A stretch of DNA of 11,812 nt from Geoglobus sp. UBA235 (GCA_002494725.1 DACG01000024.1:1-11812); one strand, 5' to 3'; shown: positions 5,999-11,812, counted from the first letter of the stretch. Made by a program: numbers and translations. The notes: generated by a model from the letters alone, not told the origin.

Positions 5999-6870
5999 CT
6001 CATCCCTCTCCTGGCAAGAAACTCAAACATCCCCTCAAATCCGTAATCAATCCATTTCACCATCACATCGCAGTGGGAATAGTAATCTGCAAACCTTCTG
6101 AGTTCCTGATCCTCTCTTTTAACCCTTTCGGAGAACTCCTCAACTGTTCTTGACTCTGAGGCAATTTCTGCCCATCTTTTTGCCATGTTCAACACCCTTT
6201 CAAGGAGATCACCCGCACCGTAAATTCCGAAATGGGTGTATGCTATCAGCTCGGCCTCAAGACCGATCATCCTTTCAACCGATTCAGCCCACTCATCTAA
6301 ATTGAATGGGCTTGGAGTGGTGGGTATCACACTGCCGTCAATGCACATTCCGGCAGAGTCACCTGAAAAGAGGATTCTTTCATTCTCAAGAAAGAAGCTG
6401 AGGTGATGTGGAGCATGTCCTTCAGTTTTGAAGGCTTTAAGCTCGACCTCTCCAAGATTAAAAGTTACATCTTCATCAACCATCACGACATGCCTGTCAC
6501 CAACAGAATCCGGCTTTCCGTAGAGTTCGTTAATTCTGCTGAATTCAACAGAAGCCTTCCAGAGCCTTTTGGGGTTTATGATGTGCTTTGCTCCTTTCCT
6601 GTGTGCAACTATCTTACCACCAAACTCCTTTGCCAAGGTGCCAGCTCCACCAGCGTGATCAAGGTGGATGTGGGATACAAAGATGTAGTCCAGGCTTTTT
6701 ATCCCGATTTCTCTGAGTGCACTGAAGACTGACTGAATGGAACTTTTCGGACCAGTCTCAACGACAGCCTTTTTCTCAAAATCAAGGATGTAGCATGAAA
6801 TCAGATTCTCATACCCCAGTGGAACGACATCGACCATGTAAATTCCATCTCCAATCTCCTTGAGCTTCAT
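5995..6870 (-). CDS. MBL-fold metallo-hydrolase
   Basis: The 291-residue protein has the complete metallo-beta-lactamase-fold metal set: SHIHLDH (H67, H69, D71, H72), His152 in EGHAPHH, Asp171 in FSGDSAG and His213 in YTHFG. A two-metal hydrolase site is therefore predicted. The N-terminal beta strands (GIYMVDVV, ISCYILDFEKKAVVETGP) are the usual fold opening. The C-terminal 70 or so residues are helical and charged. The family covers glyoxalase II, lactonases, thioesterases and nucleases; the substrate cannot be told. The RNA-processing beta-CASP motifs were not seen. It heads the minus-strand run to rdgB (ATGA overlap) and has a TATA box about 25 nt upstream, so its mRNA is probably leaderless. 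Confidence 0.9.
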   Translation of the reverse strand: MKLKEIGDGIYMVDVVPLGYENLISCYILDFEKKAVVETGPKSSIQSVFSALREIGIKSLDYIFVSHIHLDHAGGAGTLAKEFGGKIVAHRKGAKHIINPKRLWKASVEFSRINELYGKPDSVGDRHVVMVDEDVTFNLGEVELKAFKTEGHAPHHLSFFLENERILFSGDSAGMCIDGSVIPTTPSPFNLDEWAESVERMIGLEAELIAYTHFGIYGAGDLLERVLNMAKRWAEIASESRTVEEFSERVKREDQELRRFADYYSHCDVMVKWIDYGFEGMFEFLARRGMR

Positions 6871-6893
6871 GGCCTGTTGTGCCTTCTCTGGAG

Positions 6894-6901
6894 ATTTATA
6901 A
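6894..6901 (-). promoter_or_regulatory. TATA box for the MBL-rdgB operon
   Basis: Minus-strand TTATAAAT is centred about 27 nt before the MBL ATG at 6870. It lies in a 72-bp divergent region and is only about 10 bp from the leuD box on the other strand. Confidence 0.55.
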
Positions 6902-6910
6902 CTTCCGGAA

Positions 6911-6919
6911 AGTTTTTAA
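6911..6919 (+). promoter_or_regulatory. TATA box for leuD-leuB
   Basis: AGTTTTTAA after a GGAA purine stretch is centred about 28 nt before the leuD ATG at 6943, which implies a leaderless message. It resembles the boxes found before rps15 and the actin-like gene. Confidence 0.55.
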
Positions 6920-6942
6920 CCCTCCTGCCATTAATCAGGCCC

Positions 6943-7431
6943 ATGGGAAGAGCTTGGAAGTTTGGAGATGACATTGACACAGATGTCATAATCCAGGGAA
7001 AGTACCTGGTTATAAATGATCCTGAAGAGCTTGCAAGGCATGTTTTTGAGAATATAAGACCGGAATTTCCAAAAAATGTGAAGAAAGGGGATTTTGTTGT
7101 TGCCGGAGAGAATTTCGGATGTGGATCGAGCAGAGAACATGCCCCAATTGCCCTGAAGGCAACCGGAATTGAAGCTGTCATAGCCAAGAGCTATGCGAGA
7201 ATTTTCTTCAGAAATGCTGTGAACATAGGCCTGAAGGCGATTGAATGCAGGGAAACTGACAGAATAGATGATGGTGATGAACTTGAGATAGATTACAGCA
7301 GAAACAGAATATTAAACAGAACGAAGAATGAGGAGTACTCTTTTACACCTCTCCCGGATTTTCTGAAGAGGATTCTCGAGAGTGGTGGGCTTGTCAACTT
7401 TGCAAGGTCGATGTACGGTGAGAGGGGATGA
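6943..7431 (+). CDS. leuD: 3-isopropylmalate dehydratase small subunit
   Basis: The small swivel-domain subunit pairs with LeuC, an Fe-S aconitase-like subunit, to isomerise 2-isopropylmalate to 3-isopropylmalate in leucine synthesis. From the ATG at 6943 it has 162 residues, normal for the family. An open extension back to 6877 overlaps the promoter and is rejected. Visible motifs are WKFGDDIDTDVI (5-16), the specificity loop GKYLVIND (19-26), GENFGCGSSREHAPIAL (55-71) and SYARIFFRNAVNIGL (83-97). In methanogens a YLV loop marks isopropylmalate isomerase and YLRT marks homoaconitase, so YLVI favours leucine synthesis; use on citramalate-derived substrates is also possible. The leuB ATG overlaps its stop by 4 nt (ATGA). 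The large subunit leuC is not in the window. Confidence 0.93.
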   Translation: MGRAWKFGDDIDTDVIIQGKYLVINDPEELARHVFENIRPEFPKNVKKGDFVVAGENFGCGSSREHAPIALKATGIEAVIAKSYARIFFRNAVNIGLKAIECRETDRIDDGDELEIDYSRNRILNRTKNEEYSFTPLPDFLKRILESGGLVNFARSMYGERG

Positions 7432-8411
7432 AGAAGATAGCAGTCATCCCGGGGGATGGGATAGGAAAGGAAGTCATGGATGCTGCAATGCTAATTCTTG
7501 AAAACCTTGACCTCCCCTTTCATTACATCTGGCTTGAGGCTGGGGATGAAGCTCAGAAAAAGCACGGAAAACCCCTTCCCGATGAGACACTTGAGGAGGT
7601 CAAGGAATGTGATGCTGTGCTTTTTGGAGCCGCAGGGGAAAGTGCAGCAGATGTTATTGTAAGGCTGAGGCAAGAGCTCAACACATTCGCAAATATCAGG
7701 CCGGCAAGAGCCTTCAGGGGTGTCCCATCGATTCACAGTGATGTTAACATGGTTATAGTGAGAGAGAACACAGAATGTCTTTACAGGGGAATAGAGTTCG
7801 AGATTGACGGTGTTGCGGAGGCAGTGAGGATTATAACGGAGAAGGCAAGCGAGAGAATAGTCAGGTATGCCTTTGAGCTTGCAGAAAATGAGGGAAGGAA
7901 AAAGGTTACAGCACTCCACAAGGCAAATGTGATGAGGAAAACCTGCGGACTTTTCAAAAGAGTTTTCTATGAGGTTGCCAGAGATTTCGACGATATTCAG
8001 GCAGATGACTACTACATAGATGCAGCATGCATGTACATGGCAATGAAACCCCGGATGTTTGATGTCATTGTGACAACCAACATGTTCGGGGACATAATTT
8101 CTGATCTTGCAGCGGGTGTTGTTGGTGGGCTGGGACTTGCACCTTCAGCCAACGTAGGTGAGAGGTATGCACTGTTCGAGCCGGTTCATGGTGCAGCCTT
8201 CGATATAGCGGGAATGGGAATAGCAAACCCTTCTGCAATGATCCTGACCGCATGCATGATGCTCAGGCACTTTGGTTATGTTGAGCTTGCAGATGACATT
8301 GAGAAAGCCGTGGAGATGGCAATTGAAAATGGAAAAACAACCCCCGATCTTGGAGGCAATCTGAAAACAATGGAGATGGCTCAGACAATTCTATCGTATA
8401 TTCAGCCGTAA
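7428..8411 (+). CDS. leuB: 3-isopropylmalate dehydrogenase
   Basis: This enzyme oxidatively decarboxylates 3-isopropylmalate to 2-oxoisocaproate, the third dedicated step of leucine synthesis, using NAD and a divalent metal. The 327 residues show the beta-decarboxylating dehydrogenase signature throughout: IAVIPGDGIGKEV (4-16), RLRQELNTFANIRPAR (79-94), ENTECLYRG with catalytic Tyr119, TALHKANVMR with catalytic Lys165, the metal-binding aspartates D198, D222 and D226 (YIDAA, NMFGDIISDLAAG), and EPVHGAAFDIAGMGIANPSA (251-270). The protein is the short archaeal form, related to methanogen enzymes that also include homoisocitrate dehydrogenase, so substrate choice is not proven. Pairing with leuD, by a 4-nt overlap, supports leucine synthesis. 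Its last 10 nt overlap the end of the convergent 73-aa gene. Confidence 0.93.
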   Translation: MKKIAVIPGDGIGKEVMDAAMLILENLDLPFHYIWLEAGDEAQKKHGKPLPDETLEEVKECDAVLFGAAGESAADVIVRLRQELNTFANIRPARAFRGVPSIHSDVNMVIVRENTECLYRGIEFEIDGVAEAVRIITEKASERIVRYAFELAENEGRKKVTALHKANVMRKTCGLFKRVFYEVARDFDDIQADDYYIDAACMYMAMKPRMFDVIVTTNMFGDIISDLAAGVVGGLGLAPSANVGERYALFEPVHGAAFDIAGMGIANPSAMILTACMMLRHFGYVELADDIEKAVEMAIENGKTTPDLGGNLKTMEMAQTILSYIQP

Positions 8412-8623
8412 ATCTCTTTTTTGGCCTTGTCCATTGCCTCGAGTATCTTTTTTTCAAGTTCCTGTGCTTTTTGAAGTATTTCTCTCAGCTCCAGTTCCTC
8501 CATCTCCTCAAAGCTGTGGGATGCCATGAAGTCCGAGATGTTTGCTATTGTTGATCTCACATCCCCAAAACAGTCATTCAGAACCCCCAGCAGGAGCATC
8601 ATTCTGGTTTTTCTGTCAAACAT
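8402..8623 (-). CDS. Small helical protein, function unknown
   Basis: I do not recognise a family. The 73-residue product is predicted to be almost all helix. It has an N-terminal stretch with basic residues and a hydrophobic core (DRKTRMMLLLGVLNDCFGDV), a polar turn near residues 31-37 (DFMASHS), then a charged amphipathic helix from about 38 to the end (EEMEELELREILQKAQELEKK, continuing AMDKAKKEIYG) that could form a coiled coil. A TATA-like box about 25 nt before the ATG supports a real, leaderless gene. It is divergent from the actin-like operon across 90 bp that also contain the palindromic site, so the two may be regulated together. Its end overlaps leuB by 10 nt. A role as a small adaptor or regulator is only speculation. 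Confidence 0.65.
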   Translation of the reverse strand: MFDRKTRMMLLLGVLNDCFGDVRSTIANISDFMASHSFEEMEELELREILQKAQELEKKILEAMDKAKKEIYG

Positions 8624-8643
8624 GCATCCAGTTGATGTCGATG

Positions 8644-8652
8644 CAATTTAAG
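8644..8652 (-). promoter_or_regulatory. TATA box for the 73-aa protein gene
   Basis: Minus-strand CTTAAATTG is centred about 25 nt before the ATG at 8623, the spacing expected for a leaderless archaeal mRNA. Confidence 0.45.
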
Positions 8653-8675
8653 CGTAACGGAGTTTGTTAACTGAA

Positions 8676-8699
8676 TGCAAACATTTTTAATTGTTTGCA
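8676..8699 (+). promoter_or_regulatory. Perfect 8-8-8 palindrome enclosing the actin operon TATA box
   Basis: TGCAAACA (8676-8683) and TGTTTGCA (8692-8699) are exact reverse complements separated by TTTTTAAT, which is the TATA box for the actin-like gene: about 26 nt lie between its centre and the ATG at 8714. A protein bound to the arms would block TBP, so this is a candidate operator. RHH proteins bind such two-fold sites as dimers of dimers, and the second gene of the operon encodes one. A further GTTTG half-site lies at 8662-8666, about 31 bp from the right-arm GTTTG. Whether this is autoregulation, a parC-like centromere or both is inference. Confidence 0.6.
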
Positions 8700-8713
8700 C
8701 ATCTCTTGGTGGT

Positions 8714-9709
8714 ATGAAGCACATCGGCCTTGACATAGGTACAAATTACACGAAGGCAACTTCAGATGGGAACACTGTCATAACATTTCCGAGCCTTGTC
8801 GTCTACGGAGAGGAAAAGGAGTGGAGTCTGAAGGGGGAGGCTGAGAGAGAGGTTTACGTTGGTGAGGAAGCGTCTCACATGGCTCAGAGCATGGAGAATG
8901 TTGAGGTGCTGAGACCGCTGCATGAGGGAAGACTGATGCACAGCTCGTACATAGAGCTCGCAAAACATGCATTTCACCTTCTCAGCGTAAATGACAGGAA
9001 GTTTGTTGCTACAGGCCTTCCGGTTAAAAGCTCAAAAAAGGAAAGGGCGGAGCTTGTTGAGGAGCTCAAAAACGCTCTTGGATGTGACATCCTTCTCCTC
9101 CCCCAGCCTGTAGGTTCGATGGCATACATGGATGTGAGTACAGGTGTGTGCATTGACATAGGTTTTGGAACAACCGATGTTATCGTTCTGGCTGACATGG
9201 AGTATCTCAAGGGTGATACGCTGCTTGTCGGTGTTGACAAGATATACGAGAACATGGAGATGACAGTAAGGAACAGATTTGGCATAACCATAACTCCAGA
9301 AGAGATGACAAAACTCCTCTCCCAGGAAGACTTCAGGGTCGGTAAGGTAAGGGGAGGAAAGAAGATAGCTGTATCAAAGGAAGATGTTATTGAAGAATAC
9401 AGTCAGTTCATGAAATCGTGGGTTGAGAGAATTGTTAACAGGGTGAACATGCTGCTTGAGGGACTTTCAATCTCCTTAGTTGAGAACATAATTCTGACGG
9501 GTGGAGGTGCAAGGCTTCCGGGGGTTGAGGAGGAATTCAGGGATCACTTCAGGGATATAGGGGATATATCAGTCCCGGATGATCCGGTTACTGCAAATGC
9601 AAGGGGATTTTACAAACTCGCAAAGCTGTATGCAGGTGAGGAGAGCACATCAGAACAGGAGCAGAAACAGGAAAATGAGGGCAAGAAGAAGGGAAGAAAG
9701 AAGAAATGA
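8714..9709 (+). CDS. Actin-like ATPase (ParM/Ta0583-type archaeal actin homologue)
   Basis: The 331-residue protein has the actin/Hsp70-superfamily nucleotide-binding motifs in order: phosphate-1 GLDIGTNYTKA (5-15), the LLLPQPVGSMAYMD segment (127-140), phosphate-2 CIDIGFGTTDVIVL (146-159) and the adenosine motif ILTGGGARLPG (260-270). Overall length and the N-terminal layout resemble ParM, plasmid Alp proteins and Thermoplasma Ta0583, which form ATP-driven filaments. Hsp70 is excluded by size. The position usually Glu in Hsp70, MreB and ParM is Gln131, as in eukaryotic actin. Residues about 309-331 form an extra tail, first Glu/Gln rich and then basic (KKKGRKKK). The ATG at 8714 follows GGTGGT; an open extension to 8675 overlaps the promoter palindrome and is rejected. 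The RHH gene overlaps the stop by 4 nt. Segregation, cell-shape or cargo roles are possible; filament formation is inferred. Confidence 0.87.
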   Translation: MKHIGLDIGTNYTKATSDGNTVITFPSLVVYGEEKEWSLKGEAEREVYVGEEASHMAQSMENVEVLRPLHEGRLMHSSYIELAKHAFHLLSVNDRKFVATGLPVKSSKKERAELVEELKNALGCDILLLPQPVGSMAYMDVSTGVCIDIGFGTTDVIVLADMEYLKGDTLLVGVDKIYENMEMTVRNRFGITITPEEMTKLLSQEDFRVGKVRGGKKIAVSKEDVIEEYSQFMKSWVERIVNRVNMLLEGLSISLVENIILTGGGARLPGVEEEFRDHFRDIGDISVPDDPVTANARGFYKLAKLYAGEESTSEQEQKQENEGKKKGRKKK

Positions 9710-10215
9710 GGATTGGCGTTGACATACCACCTGATGTTGAAAGGGCACTGATGAGGAAGTGTGAGGAGCTTGGCGTATCCCCGTCAGAGTTCATAACTCA
9801 GCTTCTCGAGTGGTATTTCTTCAAAAGAAGGAGGGACATTCCAAGGGAGATTGTTGAATTTGTGAACTTCGCAAGAAAGAAGGGTGCTGAGAAAGCCAGA
9901 AAATGCAGGTATAGTGATGGAAGGTACTGTGCCCTTGAAACCTACACAAGACTTGACATCGATTCTGAACCACAGCCAGTACACCCGTACGAGTGTCTTT
10001 TCTGTGTGTATTACTCAGACAGGAGTGTTGAGGAGAAAAGGCAAAAGCCGGACATGAAGGATGCTGAGAAGGCATACATGCTTGCAAAGCTCTCTGCAAA
10101 AATTCTCGTAAAAGAGCTGGGTGATCAGCTTGGATACAGGCCAAAAATGAAAATTGAACGAGAGGAGAAAGAGATAAAGAGGGATGACATACGAAAGCTT
10201 GTTGAGGACTGGTAG
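9706..10215 (+). CDS. Ribbon-helix-helix protein with a four-cysteine cluster (possible ParR-like partner)
   Basis: Residues 1-43 fit a ribbon-helix-helix DNA-binding domain: beta strand RIGVDIPPD, helix VERALMRKCEELG, then SPSEFITQLLEWYFFKRRR, close to the MetJ/Arc/CopG pattern. Residues 67-100 carry C67-x7-C75-x21-C97-x2-C100 with His93 nearby, a plausible zinc or Fe-S site. The C-terminal part (about 118-169) is charged and helical, with many Lys and Glu. Total length is 169 residues, longer than a simple CopG repressor but similar to ParR-type adaptors, which pair an N-terminal RHH with a C-terminal actin-binding region. Translation is coupled to the actin-like gene by an ATGA overlap, and the next gene overlaps its end by 32 nt. 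It is the best candidate to bind the palindrome upstream. The DNA target and actin contact are inferred. Confidence 0.75.
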   Translation: MRIGVDIPPDVERALMRKCEELGVSPSEFITQLLEWYFFKRRRDIPREIVEFVNFARKKGAEKARKCRYSDGRYCALETYTRLDIDSEPQPVHPYECLFCVYYSDRSVEEKRQKPDMKDAEKAYMLAKLSAKILVKELGDQLGYRPKMKIEREEKEIKRDDIRKLVEDW

Positions 10216-11074
10216 TCTCGGAATAAACATAAACGGAGACTTTGAGGATGAAATTCTGGTTGAGAAGGCACTCAGGGCAGAAAAACATGTCAAAACTGTG
10301 TGGATAGGGGACTCAGATTTTTTTAAGGACTCGTTTCATGTTGCCAGACTCATTCTTGAAAACACCAGCCTGACTGTTGGGTTCGGAATTCTCAGGGCAA
10401 AAAACTGCCTTAAATCCATAAAAAAGCTTCAAGAACTTTCTGATTATGAGGGTCGGATAATAGTGGGTATTTCAGCAGGAGATGGAGGAAGGCTGAGAGA
10501 TGCTGCAGGATGCATTGAGATCCTTAAGGAATCCTTTACTTTTCCTGTTGTGGCAGGCGGAACCGGAAAGAAATCAATATCTCTGCTTTCCGGAATGGCT
10601 GATGGAATTCTCTTAAATCACATCTCACTTCATCATGTAGAATATGCCCTGAAATACGTCAGATCAGATTTTGTCGCTGCTTACGGGCCGTGTCTCGTTC
10701 TCCCATCTCCTCTTGAACAGGATCTTCTTTTGGCAACTGCGATGATAATGGGTAGCAGCAGAAGCTTTATAGAGGACATGGGCTACTCGGAAATATACGG
10801 GGAAATAAACAGAATAGACGTGATCGATCTGATAACTAAAAGACAGAAGGGAATGGATTTGAGAGGTTTGAAGGAATACAGGCATATTGAAAATTACAAA
10901 GAATTCCTTCTGGAAAATTTCTCCCTTGCTGGAAGCGTGAAAGAGATATCAGCCAAAGTAGCAAAGCTTCTTGAAAAATGCGATCATGTCATACTCTCCG
11001 ATCCATTTTTCAGGGATGAGAATTTTGACAAAAGGCTTGTGGAAATATTGGAAAATTTAAAGAAAAAAATCTAA
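10184..11074 (+). CDS. Divergent luciferase-like TIM-barrel protein (Mer-like)
   Basis: The 296-residue protein has the order of landmarks of the bacterial luciferase-like/F420-dependent Mer family: N-terminal strand GININGDF (13-20), VWIGDSDFFKD (39-49), LTVGFGI (63-69), GRIIVGISAGDGGRLRD (90-106), FPVVAGGTGKKSISLLSGMADGILLNHI (spread over 120-147) and the C-terminal SVKEISAKVAKLLEKCDHVILSD (251-273). Family members use F420 or flavin; Mer itself reduces methylene-tetrahydromethanopterin. Here identity looks low, so substrate and cofactor are not assigned. The ATG at 10184 overlaps the RHH gene by 32 nt; TTG codons at 10199 and 10202 would shorten the overlap and put the start nearer the first strand. 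Being third in the actin-RHH operon is unusual. It is convergent with the thermosome gene, with a 6-nt gap. Confidence 0.75.
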   Translation: MTYESLLRTGSLGININGDFEDEILVEKALRAEKHVKTVWIGDSDFFKDSFHVARLILENTSLTVGFGILRAKNCLKSIKKLQELSDYEGRIIVGISAGDGGRLRDAAGCIEILKESFTFPVVAGGTGKKSISLLSGMADGILLNHISLHHVEYALKYVRSDFVAAYGPCLVLPSPLEQDLLLATAMIMGSSRSFIEDMGYSEIYGEINRIDVIDLITKRQKGMDLRGLKEYRHIENYKEFLLENFSLAGSVKEISAKVAKLLEKCDHVILSDPFFRDENFDKRLVEILENLKKKI

Positions 11075-11080
11075 ACTGGA

Positions 11081-11812
11081 TCAGTCCTCATCTGATGATG
11101 AATCTGTGTCAAAGTCCTCTCCGCCTGACTCCTTCTCCTTCTCCAGTCCCTTTGCAGCAATAACATCGTCGATTCTCAGTATCATTATCGCCACTTCTGT
11201 TGCTGAGCTTATTGCCTGCTTCTTTACCCTCAGTGGCTCAAGAACCCCCTCTTCCTTGAGGTCTATTACCTTTCCTGAGAACACGTCGATGCCCGTGTAA
11301 ACTCTGCCCTCCTCATGAGCCTTTCTCAGCTCAACGAGTATGTCAATTGGATCAAGTCCTGCATTCTCTGCCAGAGCTCTTGGGATAACTTCAAGGGCTG
11401 ATGCAAATGCCTCAGCTGCAAGCTGCTCTCTTCCTCCAAGGCTTGGAGCCCACTCCTTGAGCTTCAATGCCAGCTCGATTTCCGGAGCTCCCCCTCCTGC
11501 AACAACCTTACCATTTTCAAGTGCAGCCTTTATGACCTTGATTGAATCTGTCAGACTTCTCTCGACCTCATCAACAATGTGCTCCGTTCCACCTCTCACA
11601 AGCAGTGTAACAGCCTTTGGATTCTTGCATCCCCTTATGAACACCATCTCCTCATCGCCAACCTTCTTCTCCTCCACAAGCTCCGCGTATCCAAGATCAT
11701 CTGCTGTCAGATCCCTGAGATCTGTTATTATTCTGGCTCCGGTTGCCTTTGCGATCTTCTCAATGTCGCTCTGCTTGACCCTCCTTACAGCAAGAATTCC
11801 TGCCTTTGCGAG
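11081..11812 (-). CDS. Thermosome subunit (group II chaperonin), C-terminal part
   Basis: The frame is open from the right edge to a TGA at 11081-11083, giving the last 243 residues; the N-terminal ATP-binding half is outside. Visible chaperonin signatures are AKAGILAVRRVKQSDIEKIAKATGA, part of the apical domain (over residues 3-27), CKNPKAVTLLVRGGTEHIVDEVERS, GGGAPEIELALKLKEW, AAEAFASALEVIPRALAENAG with LDPIDILVELRKAH, and the end DDVIAAK. The subunit forms the ATP-driven double-ring folding chamber of the archaeal cytosol. The tail is acidic and Ser-rich (ESGGEDFDTDSSSDED) rather than a GGM-repeat tail. Alpha or beta subunit cannot be decided from this part. Confidence 0.95.
   Translation of the reverse strand, partial: LAKAGILAVRRVKQSDIEKIAKATGARIITDLRDLTADDLGYAELVEEKKVGDEEMVFIRGCKNPKAVTLLVRGGTEHIVDEVERSLTDSIKVIKAALENGKVVAGGGAPEIELALKLKEWAPSLGGREQLAAEAFASALEVIPRALAENAGLDPIDILVELRKAHEEGRVYTGIDVFSGKVIDLKEEGVLEPLRVKKQAISSATEVAIMILRIDDVIAAKGLEKEKESGGEDFDTDSSSDED

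Noticed and set aside
8675..8713. Upstream ATG for the actin-like gene at 8675
   Set aside because: It would encode residues inside the TATA box and palindrome. The conserved MKHIGLDIGT start at 8714 follows a GGTGGT element.
9821..10293. Minus-strand open frames across the RHH gene
   Set aside because: They overlap the RHH and Mer-like genes antisense. Composition is Cys/Ser/Phe-rich without pattern, and the plus-strand genes explain the region.
1..11812. Insertion sequence, phage or toxin-antitoxin element
   Set aside because: No transposase, integrase, terminal repeats or target duplications were seen. The RHH gene is coupled to an actin, and no PIN, RelE or MazF-like toxin is beside it.

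Overview
The window reads as a chromosomal segment of a euryarchaeon, most likely a thermophile of the Archaeoglobales type. The placement is inference from gene content: a group II chaperonin (thermosome), an archaeal/eukaryotic-type ribosomal protein S15, methanogen-like LeuD/LeuB and SHMT, DUF371 and DUF1284 proteins, a COG1340-type coiled-coil protein and a divergent Mer/luciferase-like protein. Promoters are archaeal: A/T-rich TATA boxes (TTTTTAA-like, often after a purine run) lie about 25 nt upstream of start codons, implying several leaderless mRNAs. Many genes overlap by 1-32 nt.

Layout. 1-684: C-terminal end of a surface protein (Pro-Thr spacer, Ig/fibronectin-like domain, C-terminal membrane anchor). 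686-1252 (-): a six-helix CcmC-like haem-handling membrane protein with a degenerate tryptophan motif. 1372-2637 (+): glyA (SHMT), divergent from the CcmC-like gene. 2638-2857: a 220-nt promoter-bearing gap with one short palindrome. 2858-3718 (+): long coiled-coil protein. 3723-4133 (-): small four-helix membrane protein. 4169-6870 (-): a compact run of MBL-fold hydrolase, rdgB (XTP/dITP pyrophosphatase), rps15, DUF1284 and DUF371 genes, nearly all overlapping. 6943-8411 (+): leuD-leuB, divergent from the MBL gene across only 72 bp. 8402-8623 (-): a 73-aa helical protein. 8714-11074 (+): a three-gene overlapping operon of actin-like ATPase, ribbon-helix-helix/four-cysteine protein and divergent Mer-like TIM-barrel protein. 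11081-11812 (-): C-terminal 243 residues of a thermosome subunit, convergent and cut by the window edge.

Most of the window is housekeeping: one-carbon and serine/glycine metabolism, leucine synthesis, nucleotide-pool cleaning, translation and protein folding. The segment most worth a second look is 8402-11074. An actin-family ATPase is translationally coupled to a small RHH protein, the same two-component arrangement as ParM/ParR DNA-segregation modules. The promoter carries a perfect 8-8-8 palindrome (TGCAAACA-N8-TGTTTGCA) whose spacer is the TATA box, a candidate operator or centromere-like site. The RHH protein carries an added C-x7-C-x21-C-x2-C cluster, the actin has Gln where bacterial relatives usually have the catalytic Glu, and the operon continues into a Mer/luciferase-fold enzyme. 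A segregation role is inference, since the sequence supports only the architecture.
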